Of a DNA stretch of 64,000 nt, positions 17,259 through 24,925 are shown piece by piece. Location of the stretch: NCBI RefSeq assembly GCF_009796825.1, contig NZ_CP047030.1:1835501-1899500 (forward strand), read 5' to 3'. The notes below the pieces were generated by a model. The model searched no databases. It saw only the letters and a list, made by a program, of their open reading frames with translations, and had not been told where the DNA came from. The translations under genes were made by a program, and so were the position numbers. The stretch is from Algibacter sp. L3A6 (GTDB taxonomy: Bacteria > Bacteroidota > Bacteroidia > Flavobacteriales > Flavobacteriaceae). The number at the start of each line of letters is the position of its first letter. Positions within the stretch are counted from its first letter, which is position 1.

Positions 17259-19394
17259 ATGAAAAATATGTTTCTTTTTTTAGCACTTTTTGTGTTATCA
17301 ATTTGTGCTAATGCGCAACAAAATCCAGTACAACAAGATTCTACTAAAACAGAAACTCTCGATGAGGTTTTGGTAAAAGCAGTGCGTGTAAATGCCGATT
17401 CGCCAATTACACACTCTAATCTTTCTAAAGAGCAACTTGCAAAACGTAATTTGGGGCAAGATATCCCTACGCTTCTTAATTTTTTACCATCTGTAGTTAC
17501 TACAAGTGATGCTGGTGCTGGCGTAGGTTACACGAGTATTCGTGTGCGTGGTACCGATGGAACACGTGTTAATGTTACTATTAACGGGATTCCTTATAAT
17601 GATCCTGAAAGTCAAGGCACATTTTTTGTGAATTTAGGCGATTTTGCATCGTCTACAGAGAGTTTACAGTTGCAGCGTGGTGTTGGTACATCAACTAATG
17701 GTTCTGGTGCTTTTGGAGCGAGTTTAAACCTTTTAACTGATGCGTATTCTGATGAAGCTTCAGGTGAAATTTCTAATAGCTTTGGGAGTTTTGGGACCCG
17801 AAAGCATACAGTGAAATTAAGTACAGGATTGTTAAATGATCATTTTGAAATTTCTGGTCGTTTTTCAAAATTAAATTCTGATGGTTATGTAGATCGTGCT
17901 TTTACAGATTTAAAATCTTACTTTTTACAAGGGATTTATAAAGATGGTAATACATTAATAAAAGCTTTAACTTTTGGGAATGAAGAGCGTACTTACCAAG
18001 CTTGGTATGGTTTAACGGCCGATGAGCTTAAAGAAAATCGAAGACAAAACCCATATACTTATGATAATGAAACCGATAATTACTGGCAGGATCATTACCA
18101 ATTGCATTGGAATGAACGTTTTGATAATAACTGGTCTACCAACTTAGGTTTAAACTATACTAAAGGAAAAGGGTATTTTGAGCAGTATAAATCTGAAGAA
18201 TCTGCTGCCGATTTTAATAATTTAATAGAAGAAGACTCTGATGTAATTGTGCGTCGTTGGTTGGATAATAATTTCTACGTTGTTAATGCCAATGTTACTT
18301 ATAAGAATAACGTAGTTGAAGTGATTTCTGGATTGTCATATAGTTCTTATGATGGCGACCATTTTGGAGAAGTTATTTGGGGTAGTGATTTAGCTACAAA
18401 TGCAAATATTAGAGATCATTATTACGATGGTGATGCCACTAAAAACGATTTTAGTGTTTTCTCTAAGGCAACCGTTAGGTTTAATGAGCAACTTATTGGT
18501 TTTGTTGATTTACAAGGTCGTTTTGTGGATTATAAAACAAACGGATTAAATTCTGATAGAGTTGATTTTACTACGGATGCTAATTTTAGTTTTTTCAATC
18601 CAAAAGTGGGGTTAACTTATAAGAATTCTAAGTTTAGCAGTTTTTACACTTCTTTTGCTGTAGCGAATAGAGAACCAAATCGTGATGATTTTGAAGCAGG
18701 AGTTACCAAAAACGAAACACTTAGAGATATTGAGTTAGGGTGGCGTTTTAATAAAAATAAAGTAAGCATAAATTCTAATTTATACTACATGTTTTATAAA
18801 AACCAATTGGTTTTAACTGGTGAGTTGGATGATGTTGGAAGCCCAATAAGAGCAACTAGCGGAAAAAGTTACCGTTTAGGTTTGGAGGTTGATGCGAATA
18901 TTCAATTTAATAAAATGTTTAGTATAGCTACTAATTTTACGTTGAGTACGAATAAAAATAAAAATTTCAATTCGTCTATAAATGGTGAAGTTGTTGATTT
19001 AGGAAGCACAAATATTTCGTTTTCACCGGAAGTTGTTATTGGGAACGCTATTAACTTTTCACCTGTAGAAAATTTACAATTATCACTTTTAAGTAAGTTT
19101 GTTGGTGAGCAGTATATGGGAAATATTGATAATGAAGATTCTGTTTTAGGCGATTATTTTGTAAACGATATTAGTATAAACTATCTTATAAAAACGAACA
19201 AAATATTCAAGTCGATTACTTTATCTGCTTTAGCAAACAACATACTAAATAGAAAATATGTGTCTAACGGTTATTTTGGTGCTTATGATTATGATGATTC
19301 TGGAAGCCAAACAGGGATAAGTACAGGTTATTTTGCTGGATACTATCCGCAAGCAACGTCTAACTTTTTAGTAGGCGCTACATTAAAATTTTAA
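17259..19394 (+). CDS. TonB-dependent outer-membrane receptor, probable thiamine uptake
   Basis: An outer-membrane ligand-gated barrel of about 711 residues. A signal peptide MKNMFLFLALFVLSICANAQ supports the ATG at 17259; an ATG at 17223 in the same frame would add 12 poor residues. A TonB-box-like ETLDEVLVKAVRV lies near residue 35. The plug domain shows LPSVVTTSDAGAGVGYTSIRVRG and VTINGIPYNDPES near 77-130. The C-terminus YYPQATSNFLVGATLKF is a typical TonB receptor end. Placement under a TPP riboswitch indicates thiamine or a precursor as substrate (the OMR1 group). Confidence 0.92.
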   Translation: MKNMFLFLALFVLSICANAQQNPVQQDSTKTETLDEVLVKAVRVNADSPITHSNLSKEQLAKRNLGQDIPTLLNFLPSVVTTSDAGAGVGYTSIRVRGTDGTRVNVTINGIPYNDPESQGTFFVNLGDFASSTESLQLQRGVGTSTNGSGAFGASLNLLTDAYSDEASGEISNSFGSFGTRKHTVKLSTGLLNDHFEISGRFSKLNSDGYVDRAFTDLKSYFLQGIYKDGNTLIKALTFGNEERTYQAWYGLTADELKENRRQNPYTYDNETDNYWQDHYQLHWNERFDNNWSTNLGLNYTKGKGYFEQYKSEESAADFNNLIEEDSDVIVRRWLDNNFYVVNANVTYKNNVVEVISGLSYSSYDGDHFGEVIWGSDLATNANIRDHYYDGDATKNDFSVFSKATVRFNEQLIGFVDLQGRFVDYKTNGLNSDRVDFTTDANFSFFNPKVGLTYKNSKFSSFYTSFAVANREPNRDDFEAGVTKNETLRDIELGWRFNKNKVSINSNLYYMFYKNQLVLTGELDDVGSPIRATSGKSYRLGLEVDANIQFNKMFSIATNFTLSTNKNKNFNSSINGEVVDLGSTNISFSPEVVIGNAINFSPVENLQLSLLSKFVGEQYMGNIDNEDSVLGDYFVNDISINYLIKTNKIFKSITLSALANNILNRKYVSNGYFGAYDYDDSGSQTGISTGYFAGYYPQATSNFLVGATLKF

Positions 19395-19417
19395 ATACTC
19401 TTTATTTGAAATAGCAT

Positions 19418-19449
19418 AAAAAAAGCGACTCGAAGGAGTCGCTTTTTTT
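19418..19449. terminator. Bidirectional intrinsic terminator
   Basis: A 14-base perfect stem AAAAAAAGCGACTC / GAGTCGCTTTTTTT with loop GAAG. It lies between the convergent receptor gene and the Rieske-like lipoprotein gene and overlaps the latter's stop codon. Confidence 0.9.
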
Positions 19450-19885
19450 AGTTGTTATATATTCTGATTAAAGATCCTGAAACCTCTACACGGTATCGGA
19501 TTAATGGATAAGTGCCCGTAGTGCCTTCCATTTTAATACCATTCAGTAAATCATAGGAGTTGCCGTCGTCGCAATCACAAGTAGCAATAATGCCGTTAAC
19601 ACTTAAAGTGGAACAACTGCTTAATTGGTGGTTGGGGTCGGTAAGTTCAAAGGCGTTATAGTTGTCTCCACCGGCATAATAAAGTACCACACCATTAATG
19701 CCATATGGGCTTTGTAAAACAATAGAGTTTGCCGCAAATTTTAGTTGGCTGTATTCGGGTAAGTTGGTGTTTATTAAGCTTCCAGTGTTAAAACTGTAGT
19801 TTGGTAAGTACGGGTTTTCGGTTACCGTATCCGAGCTACAACTTGTTAAAAAAATAATGCAAAAAACAGATAATAATAATTTCAT
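19448..19885 (-). CDS. Lipoprotein with degenerate Rieske-like domain
   Basis: A 145-residue envelope lipoprotein (lipobox IIFLTSCSSD, Cys near residue 16). The C-terminal half has the layout of Bacteroidota Rieske-type proteins: NGVVLYYAGGDNYNAFELTDPNHQLSSC, then ATCDCDDGNSYDLLNG, then PLIRYRVEVSGSLIRIYNN. The usual C-x-H and C-x-x-H cluster ligands are not complete: only scattered Cys and one His remain. A [2Fe-2S] cluster is therefore doubtful. It is divergent from greA. Assignment rests on pattern recognition. Confidence 0.6.
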   Translation of the reverse strand: MKLLLSVFCIIFLTSCSSDTVTENPYLPNYSFNTGSLINTNLPEYSQLKFAANSIVLQSPYGINGVVLYYAGGDNYNAFELTDPNHQLSSCSTLSVNGIIATCDCDDGNSYDLLNGIKMEGTTGTYPLIRYRVEVSGSLIRIYNN

Positions 19886-19946
19886 TTTTTAACTAAAGTT
19901 TTGATTCGCAATTTACAACAAAAAGCAAATTGAGTTATTTATTTTG

Positions 19947-20037
19947 TATATTTGTTTTCGAATCTCGTGTGAACGGGATTTTTTTATTCCGAATGCTTTA
20001 ATAAATGTTATTAAATTGTATTTCGGAATCTTTTTTT
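19947..20037 (+). promoter_or_regulatory. greA leader: -7 box and two tandem terminator-like hairpins
   Basis: TATATTTG at 19947-19954 is a -7 box. Hairpin 1 pairs 19961-19968 with 19973-19980 (8 pairs, one G-U, loop GTGA) and runs into T7. Hairpin 2 pairs 19986-19993 (ATTCCGAA) with 20022-20029. Inside it is an 8-pair stem (19997-20004 with 20008-20015), and CTTTTTTT follows. Both are upstream of the greA ATG at 20058 and downstream of the promoter, so they can only act on greA's own transcript. Confidence 0.6.
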
Positions 20038-20057
20038 ATTAAGTAAACGACGAAGTT

Positions 20058-20531
20058 ATGAGTAAAGTATCTTACTATACACCTGAAGGATTAAAAAGAT
20101 TAAGAGGAGAGCTTAAGCAATTAAAAGATGTAGAACGTGTAAAAGCTTCTAGAGCTATTGCAGAGGCTAGAGATAAAGGCGATTTAAGTGAAAATGCCGA
20201 ATATGATGCAGCGAAAGAAGCTCAAGGGATGTTAGAAATGCGAATTTCTAAGCTTGAGGATGCTTTGGCAGGTGCACGTGTTATTGACGAATCGCAAATG
20301 GATAATACTAAAATTTTAGTATTATCTAAGGTGAAAATAAAAAATCAAACCAATGGTATGGAAATGAATTATACTTTGGTTGCCGATGGTGAAGCAGATT
20401 TAGCTACCGGAAAAATATCGGTAAACTCACCTATTGGAAAAGGTTTATTAGGTAAATCGGTTGGAGATGTTGCCGAAATTCAAGTACCAAATGGTGTTAT
20501 GAAGTTCGATATTATTGAAATTTCTAGATAG
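20058..20531 (+). CDS. greA: Transcription elongation factor GreA
   Basis: A 157-residue factor that rescues backtracked RNA polymerase by stimulating transcript cleavage. The N-terminal coiled coil (about 1-75) carries the acidic tip in ARDKGDLSENAEYDAAKEAQG, with the Asp and Glu that reach the polymerase active site. The C-terminal FKBP-like domain has SPIGKGLLGKSVGDVAEIQVPNG near residues 127-149. Full length. It has its own promoter box and an unusual leader with two terminator-like hairpins. Confidence 0.96.
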   Translation: MSKVSYYTPEGLKRLRGELKQLKDVERVKASRAIAEARDKGDLSENAEYDAAKEAQGMLEMRISKLEDALAGARVIDESQMDNTKILVLSKVKIKNQTNGMEMNYTLVADGEADLATGKISVNSPIGKGLLGKSVGDVAEIQVPNGVMKFDIIEISR

Positions 20532-20603
20532 AAAATCCTCATGTTCTATTTCCGCGAAAGCGAGAATCTAAAAAAATAAAGACACATATAAAAAACAAAA
20601 ATT

Positions 20604-20993
20604 ATGGCATCTATTTTTACTAAAATTATAAACGGAGATATTCCATGTTACAAAGTAGCAGAGACCGAAGATTTTTTAGCGTTTTTAGATGTTAATCCAA
20701 ATGCAAAAGGGCATACGCTTTGTATACCTAAGCAGGAGGTTGATAAAATTTTTGATTTAGATGAAGCGACTTATAATGGTTTAATGTCTTTTTCAAGAAA
20801 GGTAGCCTTAGCTCTTGAAAAGGCGGTGCCATGTAAACGTATTGGTGTTTCTGTAATTGGTTTAGAAGTGCCACATGCACATGTGCATTTAATTCCGTTG
20901 CAATCTATGGAAGATGCCCGTTTTATTCAGAAACAAAAATTATCTACAGAAGAATTTGTAGCTTTAGCCGAAGCTATTAAGGCAAATTTATAA
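20604..20993 (+). CDS. HIT family nucleotide hydrolase-like protein
   Basis: A 129-residue HIT-domain protein of the Hint/protein-kinase-C-inhibitor type that typically hydrolyses AMP-linked compounds. It opens with SIFTKIINGDIPCYKVAE and has DVNPNAKGHTLCIPK near residues 29-43. The histidine triad is PHAHVHLIPL near 92-101. Full length. It lies 72 bases after greA. Its last 17 bases overlap the 3' end of a convergent gene. Confidence 0.93.
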   Translation: MASIFTKIINGDIPCYKVAETEDFLAFLDVNPNAKGHTLCIPKQEVDKIFDLDEATYNGLMSFSRKVALALEKAVPCKRIGVSVIGLEVPHAHVHLIPLQSMEDARFIQKQKLSTEEFVALAEAIKANL

Positions 20994-21348
20994 TCTTATT
21001 GTAAATTAAAAGTGTAACAATTACCGCTACAATTGCCACACCAAGTAGGGCGAAAATAAGGTAAGCTGGTTTTTTAAATTGACGCGATGTTTTTTTCGGA
21101 ATAAAAGCTCTTTTTTGATATTCGAAAACCCGCTCAATATGCTCATCCCATTGTACAGGATAAATTATAGAATCGCAAGTTTTGCAGAATAGCACATGTT
21201 TAATGTCGTCTGTAATACGTTTGTAAAATGTGGTTTCAATAAAGCGCTGTTTAAAGGTGAGTTGCATACCATCGTTACTATAACATTCAGGACAGTAGTT
21301 TTTTAAAACAACTTCTTTTACGGTAATAAGCTTATCTTGTTTCGTCAT
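20977..21348 (-). CDS. Hypothetical tail-anchored protein with zinc-ribbon-like Cys pairs
   Basis: A 123-residue protein of unknown function. Two CxxC pairs (CPEC near residue 19 and CKTC near 55) suggest a zinc ribbon. A single hydrophobic segment near the C-terminus (LIFALLGVAIVAVIVTLLIY, about 96-115) suggests a tail anchor. Its start overlaps the end of the upstream histidine kinase by 17 bases, so it is co-translated and may work with the kinase. I do not recognise a named family. Confidence 0.75.
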   Translation of the reverse strand: MTKQDKLITVKEVVLKNYCPECYSNDGMQLTFKQRFIETTFYKRITDDIKHVLFCKTCDSIIYPVQWDEHIERVFEYQKRAFIPKKTSRQFKKPAYLIFALLGVAIVAVIVTLLIYNKIINLP

Positions 21349-22498
21349 GAGAAGCGCGTTTTAGGGTGATTAAAAACGTAGTGCCTACACCTTTTTCCGA
21401 TTGTAATACTTTTATTTTTCCGTTATGGAAATCTTCAATAATACGTTTGGTAAGCGATAGCCCTAAACCCCAACCACGTTTTTTTGTGGTGTAACCAGGT
21501 TCAAAAACTTTATTATAGTCTTTTTTAGCAATACCTTTTCCAGTATCGGTTATGCTTATTTTAACTTGCAGTTCTAATTGCGAAATTTCAATTTTAAGTT
21601 TACCACGACCCTTCATGGCATCAATGGCATTTTTAACTAGATTTTCTATGGTCCAGCTGTAAAGTTGTTTGTTTAAATTTACAGGAATTGGGTCTACAGG
21701 TGTTTTTATTTCGAACTCTATTAATTTAGATGATCGTGATTTTAAATAATCAAAAGATTCTAAGGTTTCTTTAATTATATCTGCTGGTTCTAAAGTTGGT
21801 AAAGAGCCAATTTTACTAAAACGCTCGGTTATGGTTTGTAATCTGTCTATATCTTTTTCAATTTCAAGAATATAATCGGGATCTACATTTTCAGTTTTTA
21901 AAATTTCAGTCCAGCCAATTAAAGAGGATAGGGGTGTGCCAATTTGATGTGCGGTTTCTTTAGCCATACCAGACCACAATTTGTTTTGTATAGCATTTTT
22001 ATTACTGCTGTAAAAAAAGTAAATCACTGCCGAAAACAGAAAAATAATAAGCAATAATGCCAGCGGATAATATTTTAATTTATTCAGTAGCGGTGAGTTT
22101 CCGTAGTAAATAGTGCTTACTATGGTGTTGCCCATTTTTACATGTTTTGGGGTGTTCTCTTCCTTAAATTTGGCAATTAGTTTCTGTACATAAATGGAGT
22201 CGGTAATCTTTGTTTCGTCAATGTTATTATAACTACCAAGGCTACCATCTTCATTAATAACAAGCATTGGTGTGGTTTTGTTACTGCTTAAAATTTTAAG
22301 GGTAAGTTCTAAATCGCCATTGGTTTCATCGTTTATAAAATCGGTTTGTGCAAACGACCAATTTTCCATTTTTATACTTTCCTCCTTTTTAAAATGCTGG
22401 AAAAACTCGTAGGTGTTCCACAGAATTAGGGAGACAATAATGAATGATGTCGCTATCATTACCCAACGGAATGCGGCATTATATTTGGTGAAAATCAT
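21332..22498 (-). CDS. Membrane sensor histidine kinase
   Basis: A sensor kinase of about 388 residues. Two membrane segments (about residues 8-25 and 145-165) flank a periplasmic sensor region. The phosphoacceptor box is MAKETAHQIGTPLSSLIGW, a Bacteroidota-type variant. The ATPase part has VKNAIDAMKG (N box), ITDTGKGIAKKDYNKVFEPG (G1) and WGLGLSLTKRIIEDFHNGKI (G2). I prefer the ATG at 22498 (MIFTKYNAAFRW); an in-frame ATG at 22582 would add 28 residues of unlike composition. No response regulator is adjacent; a small zinc-ribbon protein overlaps its 3' end. Confidence 0.88.
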   Translation of the reverse strand: MIFTKYNAAFRWVMIATSFIIVSLILWNTYEFFQHFKKEESIKMENWSFAQTDFINDETNGDLELTLKILSSNKTTPMLVINEDGSLGSYNNIDETKITDSIYVQKLIAKFKEENTPKHVKMGNTIVSTIYYGNSPLLNKLKYYPLALLLIIFLFSAVIYFFYSSNKNAIQNKLWSGMAKETAHQIGTPLSSLIGWTEILKTENVDPDYILEIEKDIDRLQTITERFSKIGSLPTLEPADIIKETLESFDYLKSRSSKLIEFEIKTPVDPIPVNLNKQLYSWTIENLVKNAIDAMKGRGKLKIEISQLELQVKISITDTGKGIAKKDYNKVFEPGYTTKKRGWGLGLSLTKRIIEDFHNGKIKVLQSEKGVGTTFLITLKRASHDETR

Positions 22499-22617
22499 GT
22501 TATTATTAATTATAAAGTAATATAATGCAAATCTGTTAATATTATTGTTCAAAGTTGTTAGTAAATCTGTTTTTAGTTCCAAAAGAGAATAGTTACCTTT
22601 GTCGAAATTAAAACTTA

Positions 22618-23487
22618 ATGGTATCTATAGACCCTAAAAGTGTTCCAACAAGTAAATTGCATAGCTATTTATTAAGTGCCGTAGCGCCCAGACCAATAGC
22701 ATTCGCAAGCACTCTGGATGCAGAAGGGAAACCTAATTTGTCACCATTTAGTTTTTTTAATGTGTTTAGCGCAAAGCCGCCAATATTAATTTTTTCGCCT
22801 GCCAGACGTGTTAGAGATAATACAGAAAAGCATACGTTGCTAAATATAGAAGCAACAAAAGAGGTGGTAATTAATGTGGTTAATTTTGATTTAGTACATC
22901 AAATGTCATTATCGAGTACGGAGTATGCCGATGGTGTTAACGAATTTGATAAAGCTGGGTTAACCATGCTGAAATCTGATATTGTGATGCCATTTAGAGT
23001 AGCCGAATCGCCTATACAGATAGAATGTAAGGTGAATGAAGTTATTAGGTTAGGGCATGAAGGTGGCGCTGGTAATTTGGTGATTTGCGAGGTTGTAAAA
23101 CTGCATATTGATGATGCTGTTTTAAATGAAGATGATACCATAAACCAAGAAAAACTAGATTTAGTTGCCAGAGCAGGTGGTAGTTATTATAGCCGAGCTA
23201 AAGCTGGATTTTTTGAAATACCAAAACCTATTGCAACTAAAGGGATTGGAGTGGATAGTTTTCCTGATGCGATTAAAAAAAGCATGATTTTAACAGGAAA
23301 TGATTTAGGTATGTTGGGTAATGTGGAAGCTTTGCCAACTGCCGAAAGTGTCGAGGCTTTTGTTAGTGATTTGGAGATAAGTACTCTAAATATCAAAGAA
23401 GCAACGGACGAGCAAAAACATAAACTAGCTCAAGATTATTTGGGTTTAGGTGATGTTGAAAATGCTTGGAAAATATTACTGTCTTAA
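22618..23487 (+). CDS. Flavin reductase family protein (FMN-binding split barrel)
   Basis: A 289-residue protein with a flavin reductase-like split barrel in its first 190 residues. The signature SAVAPRPIAFASTLDAEGKPNLSPFSFFNVFSA sits near 19-51 (FMN phosphate contacts), followed by PPILIFSPARR and VINVVNFDLVHQM. The C-terminal 60 residues are a helical extension seen in this Bacteroidota subgroup. It reduces or carries flavin for an unidentified partner. A TACCTTTG -7 box lies at 22594-22601, only 16 bases before the ATG. Confidence 0.88.
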   Translation: MVSIDPKSVPTSKLHSYLLSAVAPRPIAFASTLDAEGKPNLSPFSFFNVFSAKPPILIFSPARRVRDNTEKHTLLNIEATKEVVINVVNFDLVHQMSLSSTEYADGVNEFDKAGLTMLKSDIVMPFRVAESPIQIECKVNEVIRLGHEGGAGNLVICEVVKLHIDDAVLNEDDTINQEKLDLVARAGGSYYSRAKAGFFEIPKPIATKGIGVDSFPDAIKKSMILTGNDLGMLGNVEALPTAESVEAFVSDLEISTLNIKEATDEQKHKLAQDYLGLGDVENAWKILLS

Positions 23488-23530
23488 ATAAAGGCATTTT
23501 AAAGTTACGAATACTAATAAATTATATAAA

Positions 23531-23908
23531 ATGGAAGTTCAAGGAAGAGTAAAAATGGTTGGAGAAACTCAAACGTTCGGTGGAAATGGGTTTAGAAAAA
23601 GAGAGATTGTAGTGACAACAGAAGAGCAATATCCACAACACATTATGGTGGAATTTGTACAAGATAAAACAGATTTATTAAATAGTTATAAAGAAGGCCA
23701 ACAAGTTAAAATTAGCATTAACTTACGTGGTAGAGAATGGGTTAATCCACAAGGAGAAACTAAATATTTTAACTCAATTCAAGGTTGGAGAATTGAAGCA
23801 GTACAAGCAGAAGCTTCTGGAGCAGGTATGCCAGCAGTGCCACCAGCAGATGCTTTTGAACCAGCAGGAGATTTAAAAGAAGAAGATCATGACGATTTAC
23901 CTTTCTAA
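23531..23908 (+). CDS. DUF3127 domain protein (OB-fold-like)
   Basis: A 125-residue small protein. Residues about 1-95 (MEVQGRVKMVGETQTFGG.GFRKREIVVTTEEQYPQHIMVEFVQDK) match DUF3127, whose predicted fold resembles single-stranded-DNA-binding OB folds. The tail is Pro/Ala-rich and ends in acidic DDLPF, strikingly like the SSB C-terminal tip used for protein docking. Role unknown; a nucleic-acid-binding role is inference. It is followed by a strong terminator. Confidence 0.85.
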   Translation: MEVQGRVKMVGETQTFGGNGFRKREIVVTTEEQYPQHIMVEFVQDKTDLLNSYKEGQQVKISINLRGREWVNPQGETKYFNSIQGWRIEAVQAEASGAGMPAVPPADAFEPAGDLKEEDHDDLPF

Positions 23909-23947
23909 ATAAAAATTTTTGCATATCCACGTAGTTGGAAGTCAAAT

Positions 23948-23989
23948 AAAAAAACCTCAATATTTTACTTAAAATGTTGAGGTTTTTTA
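23948..23989 (+). terminator. Intrinsic terminator after the DUF3127 gene
   Basis: Stem AAAAAAACCTCAA.ATTTT pairing with AAAAT.TTGAGGTTTTTT (about 23948-23966 with 23971-23989), one wobble, loop ACTT, followed by T-rich sequence. Confidence 0.85.
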
Positions 23990-24055
23990 TTTTTACAATT
24001 AATAGAATCTCTTTTGGTTTGTTTAAAGAGGTTTATGTTTTATAACAATTATTAA

Positions 24056-24679
24056 ATGTATTATTTAAACGAAAACATACAATTTCCCGATGTCTCGGAA
24101 GCGTCTCCCGAAGGTGTACTTGCTATTGGTGGCGATTTATCTGCAGAGCGCTTAATATTGGCTTATAAGACGGGTATATTTCCTTGGTTTGATGATGCCG
24201 AGCCTATTGTTTGGTGGTCTCCAGATCCGCGTTTTGTTTTGTTTCCGGAGAAACTTAAGGTTTCTAAAAGTATGCGGCAGGTTTTAAGAAATTCCGATTT
24301 TGAAGTTACCGTAAATAAAGACTTTAAAACTGTAATTACCGAATGTGCTAAAATGAAACGAGATGGCCAAGCTGGCACTTGGATTACACAACACATGATT
24401 GATGCTTACATAGAACTGCATAATCAAGGTTACGCAAAATCTATTGAGGTTTGGCAAAATGATAAACTTGTAGCCGGACTTTATGGTGTTGATTTAAACA
24501 ATGGCGTGTTTTGCGGAGAAAGTATGTTTACCAAAGTTAGCAATGCTAGTAAAGTTGGTTTTATTACGTTTATAGAGCACACTAATTACAAATTAATAGA
24601 TTGCCAAGTATATACTAACCATTTAGAAAGTTTAGGTGCAGAAGAAGTTGATCGAGAGGTTTTTCTATCATTTTTATAA
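24056..24679 (+). CDS. aat: Leucyl/phenylalanyl-tRNA--protein transferase
   Basis: A 207-residue enzyme that adds Leu or Phe to N-terminal Arg/Lys of proteins, marking them for ClpAP (N-degron pathway). The family signature is complete: FPDVSEASPEGVLAIGGDLS at the start, TGIFPWFDDAEPIVWWSPDPRFVLFP near 37-62, then WITQHMIDAYIELH near 110, and GLYGVDLNNGVFCGESMFTK near 140. Full length. It has its own short spacer after a terminator. Confidence 0.95.
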   Translation: MYYLNENIQFPDVSEASPEGVLAIGGDLSAERLILAYKTGIFPWFDDAEPIVWWSPDPRFVLFPEKLKVSKSMRQVLRNSDFEVTVNKDFKTVITECAKMKRDGQAGTWITQHMIDAYIELHNQGYAKSIEVWQNDKLVAGLYGVDLNNGVFCGESMFTKVSNASKVGFITFIEHTNYKLIDCQVYTNHLESLGAEEVDREVFLSFL

Positions 24680-24686
24680 TTAGTAA

Positions 24687-24815
24687 GAAATCTTAATAAC
24701 CGATTTTGAGAGGTTAACTAAATTTGGATATTTAACTGGTAAAATAGTTTTGTTTCTGGTGTTTGCTCTAGTTGCCTATTTCACCCGGAAAAAGAATGTT
24801 AAGGCTACTGCCTAA
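24687..24815 (+). other. Open frame for a small single-membrane-span peptide lacking ATG
   Basis: Right after aat a 42-codon frame runs to TAA at 24813. It reads FERLTKFGYLTGKIVLFLVFALVAYFTRKKNVKATA, with a neat single membrane segment flanked by basic residues. That is protein-like, but no ATG, GTG or TTG start is suitably placed at its head. It may be a decayed gene, use a rare start such as ATA or ATC, or be chance. A small hairpin with a T-run follows at about 24814-24832. Confidence 0.3.
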
Positions 24816-24846
24816 AAAGCGAATAGCTTTTTTTATTCAGTGTTAT

Positions 24847-24884
24847 ACAAAAAAAGGCAGTAAATTAAATTACTACCTTTTATT
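24847..24884 (-). terminator. Intrinsic terminator for the M48-TerB operon
   Basis: On the minus strand AAAGGTAGTAA pairs with TTACTGCCTTT (one mismatch, 6-base loop) and is followed by a long T-run. It lies 42 bases past the stop of the metallopeptidase gene. Confidence 0.7.
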
Positions 24885-24925
24885 GTGGAAAAACGTTTTG
24901 AGGATTCACATCCTTAAAACACTAA

